A stretch of 64,000 nt of DNA from Bifidobacterium catenulatum DSM 16992 = JCM 1194 = LMG 11043. Its GTDB lineage: Bacteria > Actinomycetota > Actinomycetes > Actinomycetales > Bifidobacteriaceae. Of this stretch, positions 15,267 through 24,909 are shown piece by piece. Position 1 is the stretch's first letter. Each line of letters begins with the position of its first letter. The position numbers and the translations under genes are program-made. The DNA lies in the NCBI RefSeq assembly GCF_001025195.1, contig NZ_AP012325.1, forward strand, positions 1,178,001 to 1,242,000, in the 5' to 3' direction. A model generated the notes under the pieces. That model made no database searches, was not told the DNA's origin, and was given only the letters and a program-made list of their open reading frames with translations.

Positions 15267-15938
15267 CTACAATACGGCAGGCGCGTCGTGGAAGTCGAAT
15301 ATGACACCGTCCGCCAGAGCGCAAATCGCCGGCCAATCGGCATCGGACGAATCGTCATGCATGGCCCACACTCGCATGCCGACGGACTTGGCCGAGCGCA
15401 TGCCGACGAGCAGATCCTCGAATACGGTGCAGTCGGTCGGCTCGAGGCCGAGCCTCGACGCGGCCAGCAGGTACACGTCCGGCCTGTCCTTGCCGATATC
15501 GCCCGCGTCGTCGACGCTGACCACCTCGTCGAAATAATCGAAAATGCCGACATGCCTCATAGCCGGCTCTCGCAGCATCGGTGGCAATGATGTAGCCACG
15601 GACAGTTTCGCCCCGCTCGCCTTCAACGTTGCCAGGTATTCACGCGCGTGCGGCTTGGCTTCTACCACCGTGGAGTACATGACGCGCGCCATATGATCCC
15701 ACTCCTCCATCAGCTCCTCAGGAGTGTCCGACAGGTTGAAGCGTGCGATCGTGTATTCGGCGATCTGCCGGAACTGCATGGCGGCGACCTTCTGCATGTA
15801 GTCGTCCGGCACTTCGAATCCACGCTTGGCTAGAAAATCGACATCCACCTGGTCCCACACGCCCATGGAGTCGAGCAACGTGCCGTCAAGATCGAAAATG
15901 GCACCTTTACCTTGGTTGCTCACGTTTTCCTGCGTCAT
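15267..15938 (-). CDS. HAD hydrolase, beta-phosphoglucomutase-like
   Basis: 223 residues. Motif I is GAIFDLDGTLLDSMG with the two catalytic aspartates, motif II is VATSLP, motif III includes the lysine of GKDRPDVY, and motif IV is VFEDLLVGMRSA. The cap after motif I is the small helical type of the PGM/phosphatase group. The substrate, a sugar phosphate or similar small phosphoester, cannot be told. It lies 82 bp upstream of recN in translation order reversed, that is, downstream of recN on the same strand. Confidence 0.88.
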   Translation of the reverse strand: MTQENVSNQGKGAIFDLDGTLLDSMGVWDQVDVDFLAKRGFEVPDDYMQKVAAMQFRQIAEYTIARFNLSDTPEELMEEWDHMARVMYSTVVEAKPHAREYLATLKASGAKLSVATSLPPMLREPAMRHVGIFDYFDEVVSVDDAGDIGKDRPDVYLLAASRLGLEPTDCTVFEDLLVGMRSAKSVGMRVWAMHDDSSDADWPAICALADGVIFDFHDAPAVL

Positions 15939-16020
15939 GTCAACTCCTTTGATGGTCGTATTTTTCGATTTTCTGTTTTGCGATTAATTTTGCGACTTGC
16001 CTGCGATTGCCGGCCACGGG

Positions 16021-17727
16021 TCAATCAAGCACGGACGATTTGAGCAGTTCCTCGGCATGTTCCAGCGACGCTTCGCTTTCACTGCCGGAGAGCATGCGGG
16101 CGATTTCGTGCACACGCGCCTCTCCACGCACTTGATTGATGGTGGTGGCGATTGATCCGTCATCCGTTTCACCTTTGGCGACCACGTACTGCTCGTCCGC
16201 CCAAGACGCAACCTGTGGCAAATGGGTAACGACAATGACCTGCGCGGATTGAGCGAGTTTCGCCAATCGCGCACCAAGCTCCACCGCGGTTTTGCCTCCG
16301 ACGCCCGCGTCGACCTCGTCGAAAATGAACGTCATGGGAGGTACGGAACCGCCCGCCACCACATGTTTTTCCGCCGCAACGAGTTCAAGCGCGAGCATGA
16401 GCCGGCTCAGCTCGCCGCCGGACGCGCTTTTGCCCATCGGCATTTGCGGCGAACCCGGGAACGGCGTGAATAAAAAATCGATGCCGTCAGCGCCGGAAGC
16501 GTCCAAATGTTCACGTTCCGATACACAGATCTCTAGTTTCGATCCGCTCATGGCAAGAGATTCGAGTTCCGCAGTGACTTTGGCGGCAAGTTCCTTCGCG
16601 GCAGCGATACGCCTTTTGCTTACCGCACGCGCCGCCTTCAACGCTTCACCGAACAGTTTTTCACGTTCCGCCTGCAATTGACTAACTTTTTCTGGAGACG
16701 CGTCCAGATCCTCCAAGTCGAACACCGCTTGATCTCGCCACGCAATCACGTCCGACAATTCCGGGCCCCAACGACGAACCAATTCGTCAAGCTCATGAAT
16801 CCGCCCGTTGATGGCGTCCAAGTCTTCCATGCCGAGATCATTGTCGACTTCGCCCGACAAGGTGAACACCACATCAGACAAATCAGTGCTGATGGAATCG
16901 AGTCGATCGGCCAATTCCGAAAACACGCCGTCCACGTGAATGGCACGAAGCGCCTGCGACGCGCGATCAATCAAATCGGTGGCGCTGGATGATTCAACAT
17001 CGTCAACAACCTGCGAAGCATCCAACGCGCTCAACGCGCGGTTCACGCCTTCGGCGATCTCAGCCGCGTTCTCAATGCGATCACGGCGAGCACGCAACTC
17101 GGCCATCTCCCCCGGCTGCGGATCGATGCGGTTGATTCGTTCGATGGACTCGCGCAGGTAGTCCGCCTGCTGACGCATGGACGATTCCTGACTCGACAAT
17201 CGTTCCAACCGCTCATCCATGGCACGAAGCGCGTTCCAAGTCTTGCCGTATGCGGCCAACGCCACATCATCGCCGGCATAGCGGTCCAAAAACTCACGTT
17301 GCCGCGCCGAAGATGCGATACGCAACTGGTCGGCCTGACCGTGAATCGTCACCAATTCCGCCGCGATCGAGCCAAGCACGGAACGAGGCACGCTGCGACC
17401 AGACAGCATGCTGCGGGAACGCCCGGAAGCAGGCACCTTGCGAGACAGGAATAGTTCCCCATCCTCAGGTTCGAAACCCGCCTCATGCGCCGCGGCAACC
17501 GCCGCCGGCGATGAGGCGACCTCGAACACGCCCTGTGCCCATGCTTCGTTCGCTCCGACCGATACACGGCCGCCGTCAGAAGGACCGCCGGAAATCAGCC
17601 GAATCGCACTCAACAGCATCGATTTGCCGGCACCCGTCTCACCGGTGATCGCCGTCATACCGCCGGCAGGCGCGATCAGCGCAGAACGGATCGGCCCAAG
17701 ATTATGAATCTCAAGTTCTTCAAGCAT
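16021..17727 (-). CDS. recN: DNA repair protein RecN
   Basis: 568 residues, normal length. An SMC-like ATPase with Walker A GETGAGKS near the N-terminus, a central coiled coil (about 150-370), a C-terminal signature region SGGELSRLMLALEL, and Walker B FIFDEVDAGVGG. It holds broken DNA ends together during RecA-dependent double-strand-break repair. It starts eight bases after the nadK stop, so the two are translationally coupled, as in other Actinobacteria (tlyA-nadK-recN). Confidence 0.95.
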   Translation of the reverse strand: MLEELEIHNLGPIRSALIAPAGGMTAITGETGAGKSMLLSAIRLISGGPSDGGRVSVGANEAWAQGVFEVASSPAAVAAAHEAGFEPEDGELFLSRKVPASGRSRSMLSGRSVPRSVLGSIAAELVTIHGQADQLRIASSARQREFLDRYAGDDVALAAYGKTWNALRAMDERLERLSSQESSMRQQADYLRESIERINRIDPQPGEMAELRARRDRIENAAEIAEGVNRALSALDASQVVDDVESSSATDLIDRASQALRAIHVDGVFSELADRLDSISTDLSDVVFTLSGEVDNDLGMEDLDAINGRIHELDELVRRWGPELSDVIAWRDQAVFDLEDLDASPEKVSQLQAEREKLFGEALKAARAVSKRRIAAAKELAAKVTAELESLAMSGSKLEICVSEREHLDASGADGIDFLFTPFPGSPQMPMGKSASGGELSRLMLALELVAAEKHVVAGGSVPPMTFIFDEVDAGVGGKTAVELGARLAKLAQSAQVIVVTHLPQVASWADEQYVVAKGETDDGSIATTINQVRGEARVHEIARMLSGSESEASLEHAEELLKSSVLD

Positions 17728-17735
17728 CAGTGTTT

Positions 17736-18674
17736 TTACTCGTTCGCTTCTTTATCTTCCGGAAACACATGCCCATGATGCACTTCCCCGGTTTTACGCG
17801 CCTGCTCGCGCCAACCTACAACAGGAAGATCGAATTTCGTGACCAAACGGTTCGTGAACGGCACGCCGGAAAGACGGGCCAGACGCAATGTGCTCTTCGA
17901 TTCGCGCACCTCGACCCTAGTGCCCCGCGGCAACGCGCATTGGCGACGGCCATCGCAGCAGATCCAACCGTCCGACGTGGAATCCTCGAGAATATCAATG
18001 GCGAATGTGGAACCGGAACCAATAATCAACGGGCGCGCGAACAGGGCATGGGCGGCCAACGGCACCAACTGCAACGCTTTCACGTTCGGCCACATGATCG
18101 GCCCTCCGGCGGAAAACGCGTATGCGGTGGAACCGGTCGGAGTCGACACGATCACGCCATCGCAACCGAAAGAGCTCATTTCCACATCATCCACACGAAT
18201 CGACAGTTCGACCATTTTGCCACGGTCGGCACGCTCCAACGTGATGTCATTCAACGCCCAATCCTCAATCGGCTCGCTTGCCCCCGGCAGCCACACATCG
18301 ACATGCGCGATCATGCGTTCGTCAATGGAATAATCATGCTCGGCAACCCTGCGGATCGCCTCACTCATCTGAAAGCTTTCAAACTCCGCCAAAAAGCCGA
18401 CATGCCCCAAGTTAACGCCAAGAATCGGCACACTGGTACAGTGCACCAGTTCAGCCGCTCGAAGAATGGTGCCATCCCCGCCGAGCACCACCACAATCTC
18501 AGTGCGTTCGGAAACCACCGGCGGCTGCTTGCCAAAATCCGGCGCCTCGATATTGTCAATGATCGACACTTCGAAACCGGCCTGGGTCAGCTGCTCGACA
18601 GCCTCCTCAACCACCGTGCCACTCTCCCTCAGACGACTATGCGTCACCACCACCGCATGACGGGTACCGAACAT
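17736..18674 (-). CDS. nadK: NAD kinase
   Basis: 312 residues. It phosphorylates NAD to NADP with ATP or polyphosphate in the cytosol. It has the hallmark VVLGGDGTILRAAE (GGDG motif), VNLGHVGFLAEF, and the glycine-rich TPTGSTAYAFSAGGPI. AAAGGG lies eight bases before the ATG. It forms a two-gene unit with recN. Upstream, the divergent trkH replaces the tlyA neighbour that actinobacterial synteny would predict. Confidence 0.95.
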   Translation of the reverse strand: MFGTRHAVVVTHSRLRESGTVVEEAVEQLTQAGFEVSIIDNIEAPDFGKQPPVVSERTEIVVVLGGDGTILRAAELVHCTSVPILGVNLGHVGFLAEFESFQMSEAIRRVAEHDYSIDERMIAHVDVWLPGASEPIEDWALNDITLERADRGKMVELSIRVDDVEMSSFGCDGVIVSTPTGSTAYAFSAGGPIMWPNVKALQLVPLAAHALFARPLIIGSGSTFAIDILEDSTSDGWICCDGRRQCALPRGTRVEVRESKSTLRLARLSGVPFTNRLVTKFDLPVVGWREQARKTGEVHHGHVFPEDKEANE

Positions 18675-18940
18675 CGTTAATCCCTTTCCAGCAAAGGAAA
18701 CGCCCTATGGAAAACGCCCATGAAGACGTCACCGACCTCCAGTGTAATCGAACAAATGAACGAAAACCGGCAATGCGCGTCGAAAACATGCCAAAATCCG
18801 CGAAAACAACCCAAATCCGTCTCCAATGCAAGCCACGGATCAGGAATGTCGGCCGTCAAATAGCCTGTTAGTCACACATATGCTTACAATAGCTCACAGG
18901 AGCGAAGACCGAACTCATAAGAAAAGGAGAGAGGAACGGC
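18675..18940. other. Divergent nadK/trkH intergenic region
   Basis: It must hold promoters for both directions. TACAAT near 18884 is a possible -10 for trkH. No riboswitch (for example a ydaO/c-di-AMP type) was recognised. Confidence 0.35.
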
Positions 18941-20404
18941 ATGTCAAACCTCGTCTTTGACGAGTCCTCCTCCAATCGTGAGGCCTCACATGGCTACGCA
19001 TGGTGGTTCTCAGGAGATACTTTCGAGAAAGCCATGGCGGAAGACCGCAAGCCACGCAAACGAGGCCTCACGCGCCGACTCGTCAACCATCCAGGCCGTC
19101 TGACCATCTTCTACTTTCTGACGCTCGCAGTGTTGTCCACTACGTTGCTGATGACGCCCATCGCCACGCCGAAAAGCGAAACCACCACGTTCACCACCGC
19201 GTTCTTCACCGCAGTATCCGCCATTTCCACATGCGGCATCTCCATCGTCAACTCCACCACGCATTGGACCGCCTTCGGCCAAGGCGTGCTCATCTTCGCC
19301 GTACAGATGGGTGGCCTTGGCGTCATGACGTTCGCCTCCTTGATCGCATTGGCCGTGAACCACCATCTCAAGGCCACACAGCGCATGCTGACCGCCAACG
19401 AACTCGGCACTACGAAGCTCGGTGAAATCAAAGGCGTGCTCACCGTGGTCATCACCACCGCATTCGTCATCGAAGGCATCACATTCGTCGCATTGTTTCC
19501 CGGCCTCTACAAGGTCAACCACGGTAATGTGCGCCACACATTGTGGGAATCGCTGTTCTTCGCGGTCATGGCGTACAATAACGCCGGCTTCACCCCCGAC
19601 GGAGCCGGACTGCATGTCAACAACTGGGCAGTCGGCCTGCCGATCCTGGCCAGTGCTTTCTGCGGAACCCTCGGCTTTCCGGTATTACTGAACCTGATGC
19701 GCTCCTGGCGCATGCGCCGTCCTCCGAAGCGCTGGAGCCTGCACACCAAGCTCACACTGACCACCACGTTCTGCATTGTAATCGCCTCGTTCACGTGGTT
19801 CCTGCTGATGGAATGGAACAACAAGCTACTGTTCGCCGGAGACGGCATCGAGCCGCGCCTCTGGCACGCCATGGTCGCGGCCGTCATGCCACGAAGCTCC
19901 GGATTTGACCTGTCGTGGATGCCAGGCGTCAGCGACGCAACCAAAATGTTCCTGTCCATCGTCATGTTCATCGGCGGCGGCAGCACCTCGACCGCAGGCG
20001 GCATCCGCGTCACCACGCTCGCAGTGATCCTGCTGACCTGTCGTGCCGCATTCACCGGACGCCACGACATCAACGCGTTCCACCGCCGCATCCACACACA
20101 GGCAGTTATGACCGCCGTGGCCGTAAGCACGGCATGTCTCACGCTGGTCACCGTGGTGTCGATGGCGCTGATGATCATCACCGGCTGCTCGCTGTGCGAC
20201 GCACTGTTCGATACCTGCTCCGCGTTCGGTCTGGGCGGTTACTCAGTGGGCGTAGCCAGCGAAAGTAGCCCCACGGTGCTATACATTCTCGCCGCCACCA
20301 TGTTCATCGGGCGTCTCGGACCGCTCACCATCGCCTACGCGATTTCACGTCCGCACAATCTCGAGGCCGTCCGCTACCCCACCGAGCAAATTGTGGTCGG
20401 CTGA
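18941..20404 (+). CDS. trkH: Potassium uptake protein TrkH/KtrB
   Basis: 487 residues with a cytosolic N-terminus of about 60 residues, then the four-fold membrane-pore-membrane pattern of the SKT superfamily. The pore-loop blocks are visible, for example AISTCGISIVN, YNNAGFTPDG, SSGFDLSW and AFGLGGYSVG, each around a filter glycine. It forms the K+-conducting pore in the cytoplasmic membrane. It is followed 72 bp later by the RCK subunit. AAGGAGAG lies before the ATG. Confidence 0.92.
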   Translation: MSNLVFDESSSNREASHGYAWWFSGDTFEKAMAEDRKPRKRGLTRRLVNHPGRLTIFYFLTLAVLSTTLLMTPIATPKSETTTFTTAFFTAVSAISTCGISIVNSTTHWTAFGQGVLIFAVQMGGLGVMTFASLIALAVNHHLKATQRMLTANELGTTKLGEIKGVLTVVITTAFVIEGITFVALFPGLYKVNHGNVRHTLWESLFFAVMAYNNAGFTPDGAGLHVNNWAVGLPILASAFCGTLGFPVLLNLMRSWRMRRPPKRWSLHTKLTLTTTFCIVIASFTWFLLMEWNNKLLFAGDGIEPRLWHAMVAAVMPRSSGFDLSWMPGVSDATKMFLSIVMFIGGGSTSTAGGIRVTTLAVILLTCRAAFTGRHDINAFHRRIHTQAVMTAVAVSTACLTLVTVVSMALMIITGCSLCDALFDTCSAFGLGGYSVGVASESSPTVLYILAATMFIGRLGPLTIAYAISRPHNLEAVRYPTEQIVVG

Positions 20405-20476
20405 CGATACGGCTTCATATACTTGCAGTTGCCTGCAATCACACATGAAGACGGAATTTCGAAAGGTGCATAACAC

Positions 20477-21130
20477 ATGGCTAACAACACCAGAAGCGTT
20501 CTCGTAGTTGGTTTGGGGCGTTTCGGCAGCTCTGTGGCCACCACGCTCGACATGATGGGCCAAGATGTGCTCGCCGTCGACAAGGATGGCGAACTGGTGA
20601 ACCGTTGGTCTTCGCAGATTCCCACCGTGCAGGCCGACATGACCGACGTGATGGCGTTGGAGCAGATCAACGCATCCGATTTCGACACGGCCGTCGTAGC
20701 CATCGGCGACAGCGTCGAAGCTTCCGTCATTACCGCCGGCAATCTGCTCGACGCCGGCATCTCCGACATTTGGGCCAAGTCCGTGTCGAAGGAACACGCC
20801 CGCATTCTGCAGCGCATCGGCGCACGCCACATCATCAACGCGGAAACCGATGCCGGCAAGCGTGTTGGGCATCTTGTGTCCGGCAACTATCTTGACTACA
20901 TCGAGCTTGAAGGCGCATACAACGTCGTCAAAATCCATACCCCCGCGCATGTGGTCGGCTACACAATCGAAGACGCCCGCGTGCATGAACGTTTCGGCAT
21001 CACCGTGGTCGGCATCAAATCGCCAGGCAAGGAGTTCGAATACGGTTCGAAAGAGCTCATCATGCACCGCAACGACGAGCTCATCATCATGGGCAAGCAG
21101 AATCAGATCGACCGGTTCCTACGCGGCTGA
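20477..21130 (+). CDS. trkA: Potassium uptake RCK subunit TrkA/KtrA
   Basis: 217 residues, one RCK unit: a Rossmann NAD/ATP-binding fold (VLVVGLGRFGSSVATTL at 8-24, with an acidic Asp after strand 2) and a C-terminal TrkA_C domain from about residue 135. A single unit is the KtrA size, whereas enterobacterial TrkA has two. An octameric ring of it gates the TrkH/KtrB pore. GAAAGGTG lies before the ATG and a strong terminator follows. Confidence 0.92.
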   Translation: MANNTRSVLVVGLGRFGSSVATTLDMMGQDVLAVDKDGELVNRWSSQIPTVQADMTDVMALEQINASDFDTAVVAIGDSVEASVITAGNLLDAGISDIWAKSVSKEHARILQRIGARHIINAETDAGKRVGHLVSGNYLDYIELEGAYNVVKIHTPAHVVGYTIEDARVHERFGITVVGIKSPGKEFEYGSKELIMHRNDELIIMGKQNQIDRFLRG

Positions 21131-21149
21131 CATGCTCTTTCCATACGGA

Positions 21150-21186
21150 AAAATCCGGAATTTCATAATCATGATTTCCGGATTTT
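21150..21186. terminator. Terminator after trkA
   Basis: AAAATCCGGAA (21150-21160) pairs with TTCCGGATTTT (21176-21186), with T-rich DNA following. It works in both directions between trkA and tlyA, which converge. Confidence 0.85.
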
Positions 21187-21249
21187 CTTTTACTTATCTT
21201 ATTTGCCTTGCTTACACTGCAAACACGGTTTTCTCGATCAGCCACTGTT

Positions 21250-22032
21250 TCACTGCATGACCGCGTACAGCAGATATTCGATATTGCCATGCGTGCCTTC
21301 AATGGGAGATACTGTTGTGGCGCGCACGTCAAGCCCGTTGCGTTCCGCACATGCCACGACGGATGTCAACGCCCGTTCGCGTAATTCCCGGCTTTCGACA
21401 ATCCCGTTTTTCCCAAGGTTGCCTTTGCCGACCTCGAATTGCGGTTTGACCAGCAGCACAATCTGCGCCTGCGGTGCGGCGATTCTTGCGATTACGGGAA
21501 TCACATATGTCAAAGAAATGAACGACACATCGGAAACAATCATTTCCGGACGATACGGCAAATCATCCGCATACACATCGCGGATATTGACGCCGCTCAT
21601 CTCGATAATACGATCGTCATACGCGATTTTCGGGTCTAACTGTCCATGGCCGACATCCAATGCGATGACCTGCGCGGCATCATTACGCAACAACACGTCA
21701 CAGAAACCTCCGGTGGACGCGCCAATATCCAAGCAATGCAATCCCTGCGCCGAACGCAATCCTGCGTCGGCGAACCGTTCGAACGCGCCGACCAGCTTGT
21801 ATGCGCCCCTGGAAACGTAATCGTCTCCCCTATCGACTGTGATGATGTCATCGCAGCCGACTTTCGTTGACACCTTGGTGATGTCAACACCGTTCACACT
21901 GACTTTGCCGTCCGCGATCAGACGTTGCGCTTTGGAACGACTGCCGATCAGCCCTCGTTCCAACAACGCAACATCAAGACGAACTACTTGAATGGAATCA
22001 CTGTTTCGCAATGGTTTTCCAATAATCGGCAT
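21250..22032 (-). CDS. tlyA: TlyA-family rRNA 2'-O-methyltransferase
   Basis: 260 residues. The N-terminal S4 RNA-binding domain reads VRLDVALLERGLIGSRSKA and then IADGKVSVNG. It is followed by an FtsJ-type SAM domain with CLDIGASTGGFCDVLL (motif I). TlyA methylates 16S and 23S rRNA and sets capreomycin sensitivity in mycobacteria. I start at 22032, ten bases after the preceding HAD stop, rather than 22077, which would overlap it. It is the last gene of the tyrS-TPR-HAD-tlyA run. Confidence 0.9.
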   Translation of the reverse strand: MPIIGKPLRNSDSIQVVRLDVALLERGLIGSRSKAQRLIADGKVSVNGVDITKVSTKVGCDDIITVDRGDDYVSRGAYKLVGAFERFADAGLRSAQGLHCLDIGASTGGFCDVLLRNDAAQVIALDVGHGQLDPKIAYDDRIIEMSGVNIRDVYADDLPYRPEMIVSDVSFISLTYVIPVIARIAAPQAQIVLLVKPQFEVGKGNLGKNGIVESRELRERALTSVVACAERNGLDVRATTVSPIEGTHGNIEYLLYAVMQ

Positions 22033-22042
22033 GAACTGTCCG

Positions 22043-23077
22043 CTAGGAAATACGGAATTCCGGAACGATGACGCCACTCACGTCACGCCCGCTGTCAGCA
22101 GCGGACCACATGGCGCTGCATGCGGCACGCAACCCGTCGACGCTGGTGACGTCGGTGACATACAGACGGTCGCCGTCAACACGAGCCTTTGCATCGCGGC
22201 ACCGCCATGCACCCTCATCGTGCACCACTTCAGGAGCGGACTCGTTGAGGCCGCGCAGATCCTTGGCGATGTAGGTTGGGCGAAGATGCGCCGGCGCGAG
22301 CATGAGTTCGTTTGGATTAGTGACACCGGTCAACACCGCAAGGGAATCATATCCGCCACGATTGCCTGCCTCGATATCGGTGTCGAGACGGTCTCCAATG
22401 GCGAGGCACAGTTCCTTGGCCACCGGATCGTCACCATCATGGGCCGCGAGAACACGCGCTTCATCATACATGGCGGATTCCGGCTTGCCTGCGGACGAAA
22501 CCGGTTCCACACCGGTGGCGTTGATCACCGCCATGATCATGGAACCGCATCCCGGCGCGATGCCAAGCTCGCGGGGAATGGTCAGATCGCGATTGGTCAC
22601 GAAATAGGTTGCGCCATGCTCGACTGCATAAGCGATCTGCGCCATCTCATTCCATGACATGTCGGGATACCAGCCTTGAATGGCGGCAACCGGCTGCTCT
22701 TCCGCACGATCGACGACCTCAAGTCCCTGCTTGGACACTTCCTCACGTAGATGCTGGGCACCAAGCACGAATACCTTCGAGCCTTCAGGCACGGCACGAG
22801 CCACCATGCGTGCTGCGACAACCGACGAGGTAATGACCTGCCATGGTTCGACTTCCAGATCGAACCCTTTCAGCTGATCTGCCACCACGGCCTGCAATCT
22901 GGACGAATTGTTGGTGGTGTATTCCACCGTCATGCCCGAAGATTCGGCCTTGCGAATGTTCTCGGCGGCATGTTCCACAGGGTTCTTGCCGCGATAAACC
23001 ACACCGTCAAGATCAAGCAGCGCCAGCTTATATGCCTCGCTGAGCGGTTGATTCGTGGACTTCAGCATGTGGGCCAT
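22043..23077 (-). CDS. HAD-IIA hydrolase, NagD-like
   Basis: 344 residues. LALLDLDGVVYRG (motif I) and EYTTNNSSR (motif II, Asn-rich as in NagD) define subfamily IIA. The large C2 cap follows, and AIGDRLDTDIEAGNRGG (motif IV) closes the active site. Homologues dephosphorylate small molecules such as 4-nitrophenyl phosphate, GMP or phosphoglycolate; the substrate here is unknown. The ATG at 23077 has GTGAGG upstream, overlapping the stop of the TPR gene. Its place between the TPR gene and tlyA matches mycobacterial Rv1691-Rv1694 synteny. Confidence 0.88.
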   Translation of the reverse strand: MAHMLKSTNQPLSEAYKLALLDLDGVVYRGKNPVEHAAENIRKAESSGMTVEYTTNNSSRLQAVVADQLKGFDLEVEPWQVITSSVVAARMVARAVPEGSKVFVLGAQHLREEVSKQGLEVVDRAEEQPVAAIQGWYPDMSWNEMAQIAYAVEHGATYFVTNRDLTIPRELGIAPGCGSMIMAVINATGVEPVSSAGKPESAMYDEARVLAAHDGDDPVAKELCLAIGDRLDTDIEAGNRGGYDSLAVLTGVTNPNELMLAPAHLRPTYIAKDLRGLNESAPEVVHDEGAWRCRDAKARVDGDRLYVTDVTSVDGLRAACSAMWSAADSGRDVSGVIVPEFRIS

Positions 23078-23082
23078 GCACC

Positions 23083-24909
23083 TCACTTGTTGTTTTTGGA
23101 GGCTTCGGAAGATTCCTCGGCCTCATCTTCGGCGCTGTAAGATTCGCCTTCCGCGATTTCATCCGCTTCGTCGGCTTCGGATGACTCAGCGTCGGCCTGA
23201 GTCGCCGGCTCGTCATCGGATTCCGCGCCAGCCTCCGCCTCCTCGGCCTCAAGCTGGGTTTCATCGCTGGTTTCGCCGTTCTCATCGATGGCTTCGGATT
23301 CGCCTTCCTCATCCTCAGGATCTTCCGGAGCATACTGCGCGTCATCTTCGGAGATGCCAAGCACGTCCATGAGTTCGTCGTTCAGCTCCTGCATGTCGTA
23401 TTCGACAACAAGATCATCGGAAGTCTCATCGTCCTCAACATCGGCATACTGCAGTTCGAGCTTGTCAAGCAGACGATCCAATGCGATGGCCTCATCGGTA
23501 CGACCGGCCTCTTCAAGGAAGTACTGTTCGGCCTGCACCGCACGCATGCGGTATTCGCCGGCCAATCCCTTGGAACGGCCCAGCGTATGCACGATCTCAA
23601 TGGCCTTGTCCCACATCTTCAAGTCGCCCAAGGCACCCGCGTAAACCAAGAACATTTCAGCTTTAGCTTCGCCGCGCAGATACTTGGCGTCGTCGCTCAC
23701 CGCCACTTCGATGGCCTTCTTCGGCTCGCCAACGCCACGCTCGCAGTCGGCGATGAACGGCAGGTAATCCAAGAAGCCGTTCATACGGAACGCGGTGCGG
23801 AACTCGCGCAATGCAAGCTTATAATCACCCTGACGGTATGCCACGAAGGCTAGCGTCTCACGGGCGAAATCGATGCGGGAAGCCTGACGCGCCACCCACT
23901 TGGCGTGTTCGAGAGCCAGTTCCGGATTGCTTTCCTCAAGCGTGTATGCGGCAAGAATGTGCAGACCGATGTTCTCCGCATGCTCCTTTGACAGTCCACG
24001 CAGGCGTTCACGATCGTCGGTGGTGAGCATGCGCCATTCGATACCCTTCGGCATCTTCGGCTCGTCAGGACGACGATGCGTGTACGGATTCTGAGAGGGG
24101 AAGCTCATCGTGCCATCGGAATTGCGGCGCGGCTTGGCCATGTACTCGCCACGCTTCTCCTCACGGTAAGCCACCTTCTCCTCACGGGTGAACTCGCGAC
24201 GTTCCTCACCCTGCTGCTGGTCACGATCCTTGTGGAAGTCGCGACGCTGGTCGTCATGACGGAAATCCTTACGATCACCATCACGGAAATTGCGGCGGCC
24301 GCCGTCACGACGATCATTGCCACGGTGGTCATCGCGGCGGAAGTTACGGCGATCACCGTCACGGTGGAAGTCCTTACGATCACCGTCACGGTGGAAGTCA
24401 CGACGCTCACCATCACGGTAGTTGCGGTGTTCACCGTCACGACGGAAATCCCTGCGATCGTTGTCGCGGCGGAAGTTACGGCGATCACCATCGCGACGGA
24501 AGTCCTTACGATCACCGTCACGACGATCGTCACGACGGAAACCGGAACGCTCGCCATCGCGCTGATAGCGCGGATTGTCTCCACGACCGCCACGATAACC
24601 GCGATGATCGTCACGACGCTCGCCGTCACGGTTGAACTTGCGCGGACCGTTATGGAAGCGGCGCTCCTGGCCTTCCCCCTCACCGTCACGACGGAAATCG
24701 CGGTCGCGGTGGAAATTGCCGCCATTGCCTTTGCGATATCCGCCCTTATGGTCGTCGTTATGGAAGCCTCCGGCCTTGTGGCCGTAGGACTTGCCGCCAT
24801 TGCCACGCGGCTTGAATCCCTTGCCGCCGCGATTGCCCGGCTTGCCCGAGCCGTAGGACTTGTGGTTGCCGTAGGACTTACCGCGCGATCCGCGCTGTTC
24901 TTCTGCCAT
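23083..24909 (-). CDS. TPR-type protein with Arg/Asp-rich repeat domain
   Basis: 608 residues in three parts. Residues about 1-75 are Gly/Lys-rich (GSRGKSYGNHKSYGSGK). Residues about 75-245 are tandem, imperfect nine-residue units of the type RDGDRKDFR, very basic and acidic in alternation and surely disordered. Residues about 270-500 are helical repeats typical of tetratricopeptide proteins (ANIGLHILAAYTLEESNPEL, DYKLALREFRTAF). An acidic Glu/Ser tail follows. The actinobacterial homologue after tyrS is a plain TPR protein, so the repeat domain is an elaboration. The RGG/RDG character suggests RNA or ribosome association. The ATG at 24909 has AAGGA upstream. Confidence 0.85.
   Translation of the reverse strand: MAEEQRGSRGKSYGNHKSYGSGKPGNRGGKGFKPRGNGGKSYGHKAGGFHNDDHKGGYRKGNGGNFHRDRDFRRDGEGEGQERRFHNGPRKFNRDGERRDDHRGYRGGRGDNPRYQRDGERSGFRRDDRRDGDRKDFRRDGDRRNFRRDNDRRDFRRDGEHRNYRDGERRDFHRDGDRKDFHRDGDRRNFRRDDHRGNDRRDGGRRNFRDGDRKDFRHDDQRRDFHKDRDQQQGEERREFTREEKVAYREEKRGEYMAKPRRNSDGTMSFPSQNPYTHRRPDEPKMPKGIEWRMLTTDDRERLRGLSKEHAENIGLHILAAYTLEESNPELALEHAKWVARQASRIDFARETLAFVAYRQGDYKLALREFRTAFRMNGFLDYLPFIADCERGVGEPKKAIEVAVSDDAKYLRGEAKAEMFLVYAGALGDLKMWDKAIEIVHTLGRSKGLAGEYRMRAVQAEQYFLEEAGRTDEAIALDRLLDKLELQYADVEDDETSDDLVVEYDMQELNDELMDVLGISEDDAQYAPEDPEDEEGESEAIDENGETSDETQLEAEEAEAGAESDDEPATQADAESSEADEADEIAEGESYSAEDEAEESSEASKNNK
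24205..24685 (-). repeat. 27-bp coding repeat array
   Basis: Tandem, degenerate 27-bp units encoding R-D-G-D-R-(K/R)-(D/N)-F-(H/R) in the TPR-type gene. Neighbouring units near 24340-24420 are almost identical, so copy number can change by slippage while keeping the frame. Confidence 0.8.

Noticed and set aside
17730..18680. 316-codon plus-strand frame over nadK
   Set aside because: Antisense of an intact NAD kinase with the GGDG motif.
24205..24685. Possible CRISPR-like tandem repeats
   Set aside because: The units are contiguous, degenerate and in frame within a coding gene, with no spacers and no cas genes.
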